Shown here in pieces: positions 6,733-9,843 of a stretch of DNA of 9,843 nt. Each line of letters begins with the position of its first letter. Within the stretch, counting starts at the first letter, position 1. The stretch covers positions 1 through 9,843 of the forward strand of contig CABQOJ010000033.1 in NCBI GenBank assembly GCA_902465775.1, in the 5' to 3' direction. A model generated the notes under the pieces. That model was not told the DNA's origin, did not search any database, and saw nothing but the letters and a program-made list of their open reading frames with translations. Origin of the DNA: an uncultured Porphyromonas sp. (lineage in GTDB: Bacteria; Bacteroidota; Bacteroidia; Bacteroidales; Porphyromonadaceae). Made by a program: the position numbers and the translations under genes.

Positions 6733-6914
6733 CCTAATAGAGCCGCATTTTATGATTTAGATTGTTCGAGTAGCTTCCTTCAGCATAGCATCAATTATAC
6801 TTTTGTCAGACAGAGTCCATCGTCACAAATCCAACAAAAATGAGATCTAGTAAATAGCATGATCACTATTTGGCAGAAGGCCATTCTTCCAAAAGCAGGG
6901 GGGGGGAGACTATC

Positions 6915-7505
6915 TTAACTTCTACTACACAAATAGGCTATTTTCTTTTCAAGCTCCCGCATCTTTTTTTCGAAGGCTATTTTCTCAGCCTCTTCTCTTG
7001 CATCTTTATCCTTGATACTTTGGATAATCTGAGTAACTTCTTGAGGAGTAAAAAGGACGTCACTAGCAGAGTCCAATGCCTTATCCATTTTCTTTTTGGC
7101 TAGCTCCCTCCTTCTAGCAAAATCAATCTTATTGCCTATTCCAGCCTGTGAGAAGTGAAACTCTTTGTTTTCTAAAATCAAGTCGTAGAGCTGCAGTGAT
7201 TGATGATACAGCTTTAACTTTTCAAGGTTTTTTGCCAGCCGATCTTCGGCATACCCTGTATTGTGACCATATAAAATAGCCTGCTTGGCATGGTAAGTAG
7301 ACTTATCAAAGTAGTCTGGGGATAAAGCTCTACCTTTGAAGTAAGCATCCATCAGATTGATGTGAATCATACAGTCCTCTGGATCTTTCTCCAGAAGCTT
7401 CAATCCTGAGTCAATCGCTTCTTGGTATTTCTTTTCAAATATCAAATTACCAGGACTGCAAGAAACTGAAGCCTCAGACTTAGCTACAACTATTCGTTCC
7501 TCCAT
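6915..7505 (-). CDS. TPR-like repeat protein with C-terminal coiled coil, function unknown
   Basis: A 196-residue protein that I do not recognise by name. Residues about 20-110 read as helix pairs of the tetratricopeptide type: LIFEKKYQEAIDSGLKLLEK, a second pair around HINLMDAYFKGRALS, and RLAKNLEKLKLYHQSLQLYD. The C-terminal third is strongly charged and likely a coiled coil, with KDAREEAEKIAFEKKMRELE near the end. There is no signal peptide or membrane segment, so it should be cytoplasmic. It is much richer in A and T than the flanking core genes, as is the beta-barrel gene upstream, which suggests a recently acquired accessory segment. A run of nine C lies nine to seventeen bases past the stop codon on the coding strand. 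No perfect TAnnTTTG element was found upstream. Confidence 0.7.
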   Translation of the reverse strand: MEERIVVAKSEASVSCSPGNLIFEKKYQEAIDSGLKLLEKDPEDCMIHINLMDAYFKGRALSPDYFDKSTYHAKQAILYGHNTGYAEDRLAKNLEKLKLYHQSLQLYDLILENKEFHFSQAGIGNKIDFARRRELAKKKMDKALDSASDVLFTPQEVTQIIQSIKDKDAREEAEKIAFEKKMRELEKKIAYLCSRS

Positions 7506-7716
7506 TTTTCTCTAAACTAGCAACATCTCTAAGACTTTCTTGCCTCTGTGCCAAAGCAGCTCACTTAACCAATCCGTCTTTAACCTCAACATAGACAGAG
7601 GAAATTGGATTTATAAATAAGTTCTAGTAAAGGCAGTGAAGTCAGACTTTTGATGTTCCTTTAATTGCCGGCCTAAGTGAGTGTAAACAAAGAAGTGAAA
7701 GCTACACTCAGCACAA

Positions 7717-7739
7717 ACTTTGGAGGACTACTCCAAAGT
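7717..7739 (-). terminator. Perfect 9-bp hairpin past the beta-barrel gene
   Basis: ACTTTGGAG and CTCCAAAGT pair perfectly around a five-base loop, 54 nt after the stop of the beta-barrel gene. There is no T-run on either side, so it could be an RNA 3'-end stabiliser or a factor-dependent terminator as easily as an intrinsic one. Confidence 0.4.
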
Positions 7740-7792
7740 CCAGTGCCGACAAGTTGTAGACGAATACTATTTCGCTACTTATTTCTATGTGG

Positions 7793-8398
7793 CTAGAAGT
7801 CAAAGCCTATAACAATATTGATCTTTTCAGCGAATGCCTTTTGCAACTTCGTACTTGACTCTCCCGAAGTTAAGTTGAAGTAGTCATAAGAGTATTGTTG
7901 ACCATTATAGCCAGCCATTATGAATATCTTTTGATTACCTCCAATTTTGAAGTCACATCCAAATACAGGCTGGACAAAAAGTCCTCCTGCCATATTCTTG
8001 GCGTTCTTCAAGCCAAACGTATAGCCCAGATCCACAGCTAGAAATGGAGACACGCTTGATTTAGTAAAGTTGAACTTTGCTCTACCAAACAGTTTGATCA
8101 AATTACGAATATCGTAGCTATACTCATGCTCTGAAGGGTAAAGAGGACCTTTATACCAATAGGATTCGTATAAAAGGCCATTCAAATACTCATACCCAAC
8201 ACCTCCACCTAATGCGAAGTGTTCCCCAAAGCGATAGCTATGTACTGTAGCTATTCCAAAGGAGTATTTTTGCAGTTTGTCTAGTCCGAAGGCCCCGTTA
8301 ACTTCGACTCCTTTCTCATAGTGCTTTGTCTGCGCAGTAGCACTTACTGAACAGAGTGCTAAAAGCAAACTTGTAAATACAAGAAGTATTCTCTTCAT
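7793..8398 (-). CDS. Small outer-membrane beta-barrel protein, function unknown
   Basis: A 201-residue secreted protein. MKRILLVFTSLLLALCSVSA followed by TAQ is a signal peptide, cut most likely after Ala22. The Cys at 16 is preceded by Leu and is not a lipobox. The mature part is a series of alternating amphipathic strands rich in Tyr, Phe and Gly (GEHFALGGGVGYEYLNGLLY, SPFLAVDLGYTFGL, KIFIMAGYNGQQYSYDYF) and it ends INIVIGFDF, with a C-terminal Phe as in outer-membrane barrels. Size and pattern fit an eight-strand porin-like or OmpA/OmpW-like barrel. The start at 8398 is preferred over an upstream in-frame ATG at 8434 because the latter lies in front of the -7 element and would bury the signal peptide. 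It is AT-rich, like the TPR gene downstream, with 287 nt between them. No ligand can be named. Confidence 0.75.
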   Translation of the reverse strand: MKRILLVFTSLLLALCSVSATAQTKHYEKGVEVNGAFGLDKLQKYSFGIATVHSYRFGEHFALGGGVGYEYLNGLLYESYWYKGPLYPSEHEYSYDIRNLIKLFGRAKFNFTKSSVSPFLAVDLGYTFGLKNAKNMAGGLFVQPVFGCDFKIGGNQKIFIMAGYNGQQYSYDYFNLTSGESSTKLQKAFAEKINIVIGFDF

Positions 8399-8423
8399 AG
8401 TTTTATATTGTTGGTTTGTATGG

Positions 8424-8431
8424 CAAAGGTA
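8424..8431 (-). promoter_or_regulatory. -7 promoter element of the beta-barrel gene
   Basis: TACCTTTG on the minus strand is a perfect TAnnTTTG, ending 25 nt before the ATG at 8398. The -33 region is not clear. It fixes the start of the beta-barrel gene. Confidence 0.6.
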
Positions 8432-8493
8432 CATAAATGAAACGACATAAACACGTTTTCAAAATCTCCTTACAGTTAACGAGTAACAGCTGT

Positions 8494-8599
8494 ACGGACG
8501 CACGATCGGTGCGTCCGTTGTGTCAAAGGGTACAATGTCAATACTTTGACATCAATACTCGTCTCGCTTTGCTACAACGGACGCGCCGATCGTGCGTCC
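8494..8599. repeat. Nested palindromic intergenic repeat element
   Basis: Outer arms at 8496-8521 and 8574-8599 are 26-bp inverted repeats with one mismatch. The left arm region is itself a perfect hairpin: ACGGACGCAC, loop GATCG, GTGCGTCCGT (8494-8518). The 52-nt middle contains a third perfect hairpin, ATGTCAA-tact-TTGACAT (8534-8551). The form is that of a REP/MITE-like dispersed element; GGACGCACGATC-type palindromes look familiar from intergenic regions of this phylum, though I cannot check copy number. It may also end transcripts of the nuclease gene. Confidence 0.7.
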
Positions 8600-8746
8600 C
8601 TACGCGGGCTACTCGTGAGATTTGCGAGGTTTAGGGAGCTTCAGAGAGACACTAGGTACATTAGAGAGAAGCCTTTGCTGTTGGCGTTCGTACCTTTGCA
8701 CTCTCTATTATAACCGACAACGAAATAGGAAGAGGTGTCTGAAGTG

Positions 8747-9843
8747 CTAGATGCCGGGCCAGAGGGAGAGGTCGTCCGTGGGATGCGTGGCCTCGACACG
8801 GGTCTCGATATTGTCGGGGAGGTTGTGGAAGAAGTCTAGGCCAGTGCGCTTCTCCAGTTGGTCGATAGAGATAGCGACCGTGCGCGGACGATCGACCTGA
8901 GCTGGACGGGTGTGCTCCACCCAGAAGGCGATCGCCTGATAGTGGTCGCCCCGCTGCGCTAGGATAGCCATCCAGTAGTAACGTGGCACGGTGATACCGC
9001 CCACGGTGACACCGAGTGTCTCGCCCTCTCGGAGGGTACCCCCCTTGACCACATAAAGCTTGTCACGCAGACGACCATTGCGCGCCCACTCCTGCACCAG
9101 TTGCTCGAGTTGTAGCCACACACCCGTATTGAGATTGTGTCGCTGCGGACTCATATTGGTATAGTAAAAGGTCTGCTGATTGGCCTCCTCGGAGTAAAGG
9201 CGGTCGGCCGATGCGACGATATGTCCGCGGTCATACCCTCTGAAAGCGCTCTGCGTGACCTCGTACTGGCTAGGCACAAAGGGATCCCAACTCCAAGCGT
9301 TACTGCGCCCGGTGTGTCGCTGACAGGTGTAGTCATCGGCACTATAACAGACCCAGATAGGATGGTGATAAACGACGTCATACTCGACAGAGAAGTTGAC
9401 ACGCTGTCCCTGCTCTACTCGATGGGTGATATAGTAAGCGGAGCTACGCCCCGAGAGCTTAGGAGCCTCTAGGAGAGAGACGTCGCCCAGGATCGTCTCA
9501 CTGCCATACTCGCCACCGCCACCCGTATGCCCAGCTGCTTGCTGCTGGGTGATGGCGTAAGTGACGCTTTTGCCATTGGCTGAGAGTGTCAGCTGCGCTT
9601 TGCGCTCTCCGCCCTCGTTGGCAGAGATCGATACGATCACCTCCTGCTTGCCCGCATGGCCCTCGCTCGGGGATACGGTGAGCCAGGCATCGGGCGACGC
9701 GGTGAGCGTCCAGCTAGTCGGAGCCTCGACTGTCACGAAGAAGTCTAACGGCTCGGGGTTAACGACCCGCGCGGAGGCGCCTGTACGGTCATAGAGGGCT
9801 AGCTCTGTGGGTAGCTCGGGCTGTGACGTGCCTTGCGGCTTAC
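8747..9843 (-). CDS. Exported BACON-domain DNA/RNA non-specific endonuclease (NucA/NUC1 family), 5' end outside the window
   Basis: The last 364 or so residues are visible; the frame is open to the right edge, so the start is not in the window. A GTG at 9736 is internal. Numbering from that GTG, the upstream residues plus 1-66 form a BACON-like beta domain: SWTLTASPDAWLTVSPSEG, then VSISANEGGERKAQLTLSAN and a closing TYAITQQQ. A Gly-rich linker (67-78) follows. The nuclease domain has YDRGHIVASADR with catalytic His172, then TNMSPQRHNLNTGVW with Asn194 and the metal-binding Asn203, and LEQLV with Glu211. The spacings Asn-9-Asn-8-Glu equal those of Serratia nuclease (N110, N119, E127). The C-terminal TGLDFFHNLP is typical of the family. 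BACON domains usually sit in secreted or surface proteins, so a signal peptide is expected outside the window. It should degrade extracellular DNA and RNA for nutrients or against DNA traps; the role is inferred. Confidence 0.9.
   Translation of the reverse strand, partial: KPQGTSQPELPTELALYDRTGASARVVNPEPLDFFVTVEAPTSWTLTASPDAWLTVSPSEGHAGKQEVIVSISANEGGERKAQLTLSANGKSVTYAITQQQAAGHTGGGGEYGSETILGDVSLLEAPKLSGRSSAYYITHRVEQGQRVNFSVEYDVVYHHPIWVCYSADDYTCQRHTGRSNAWSWDPFVPSQYEVTQSAFRGYDRGHIVASADRLYSEEANQQTFYYTNMSPQRHNLNTGVWLQLEQLVQEWARNGRLRDKLYVVKGGTLREGETLGVTVGGITVPRYYWMAILAQRGDHYQAIAFWVEHTRPAQVDRPRTVAISIDQLEKRTGLDFFHNLPDNIETRVEATHPTDDLSLWPGI

Larger units (their letters stand above)
6263..6914. other. 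Repeat-rich gene-free block upstream of groES
   Basis: From left to right it holds the groESL leader and -24/-12 promoter (6298-6350), a period-9 array (6421-6501), a period-7 array (6510-6537), CACGTG-type palindromes and a period-21 array (6545-6669), and a terminator hairpin (6691-6732). It then has a 21-codon open stretch that may be the end of a decayed gene (6757-6822, minus) and a run of nine G (6898-6906). A direct repeat TGTCA-N9-TGTCA lies on the minus strand around 6371-6389, upstream of the promoter. No intact gene is visible. Confidence 0.65.
8399..8746. other. Gene-free region between the beta-barrel and nuclease genes
   Basis: It contains the beta-barrel promoter, a nested palindromic element (8494-8599) and a plus-strand TACCTTTG at 8691-8698 that faces the 3' end of the nuclease gene with nothing to transcribe. 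A 65-codon open frame on the plus strand through the palindromes is explained by the repeat itself. Nothing else is seen. Confidence 0.6.

Noticed and set aside
8351..8398. Lipoprotein signal in the beta-barrel protein (Cys16)
   Set aside because: The residue before Cys is Leu, which does not fit a lipobox, and a normal Ala-X-Ala-type cleavage site follows at about residue 22.
8437..8634. 65-codon plus-strand frame beginning MKRHKHVF
   Set aside because: Most of it is the translated palindromic repeat element, and the rest has no coding pattern.

Overview
The window looks like chromosomal DNA from a Bacteroidota bacterium, most probably a Porphyromonas species. This is inferred from four things: the GroEL/GroES sequences; the -7 promoter elements of the TAnnTTTG type placed about 20-25 nt before three start codons; the paired acyltransferases of the glycine-lipid type; and a BACON-domain nuclease. 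The species cannot be fixed without a database search.

Layout, left to right. (1) 1-1356, minus strand: an iron/heme-type ABC importer, with a substrate-binding lipoprotein (196-1356) followed 8 nt later by the start of a FecCD-type permease that runs off the left edge. (2) 1664-3879, plus strand: a three-gene operon made of a PlsC-like O-acyltransferase, a hemolysin-like GNAT N-acyltransferase overlapping it by ATGA, and YraN (UPF0102). The first two are the GlsA/GlsB type of pair that makes glycine (amino-acid) lipids. (3) 3880-4306: a gene-free gap with a long hairpin terminator between convergent yraN and groEL. (4) 4307-6262, minus strand: groES-groEL. A textbook sigma-54 (-24/-12) promoter, not the usual TAnnTTTG element, sits about 60 nt before groES. 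(5) 6263-6914: a repeat-rich gene-free block with three adjacent arrays of period 9, 7 and 21, a terminator hairpin with a T-run, a possible decayed gene end, and a G9 tract. (6) 6915-8398, minus strand: two AT-rich accessory genes, a TPR-like protein and a small secreted beta-barrel protein. (7) 8399-8746: a nested palindromic dispersed-type repeat. (8) 8747-9843, minus strand: the 3' part of a BACON-domain DNA/RNA non-specific endonuclease that runs off the right edge.

The genes are mostly housekeeping (chaperonin, lipid synthesis, nutrient uptake, YraN). I do not see a new defence or mobile system. The leads worth following are the apparent sigma-54 control of groESL, the composite intergenic repeat block with a codon-like Ser-Asp pattern, and the palindromic element at 8494-8599.
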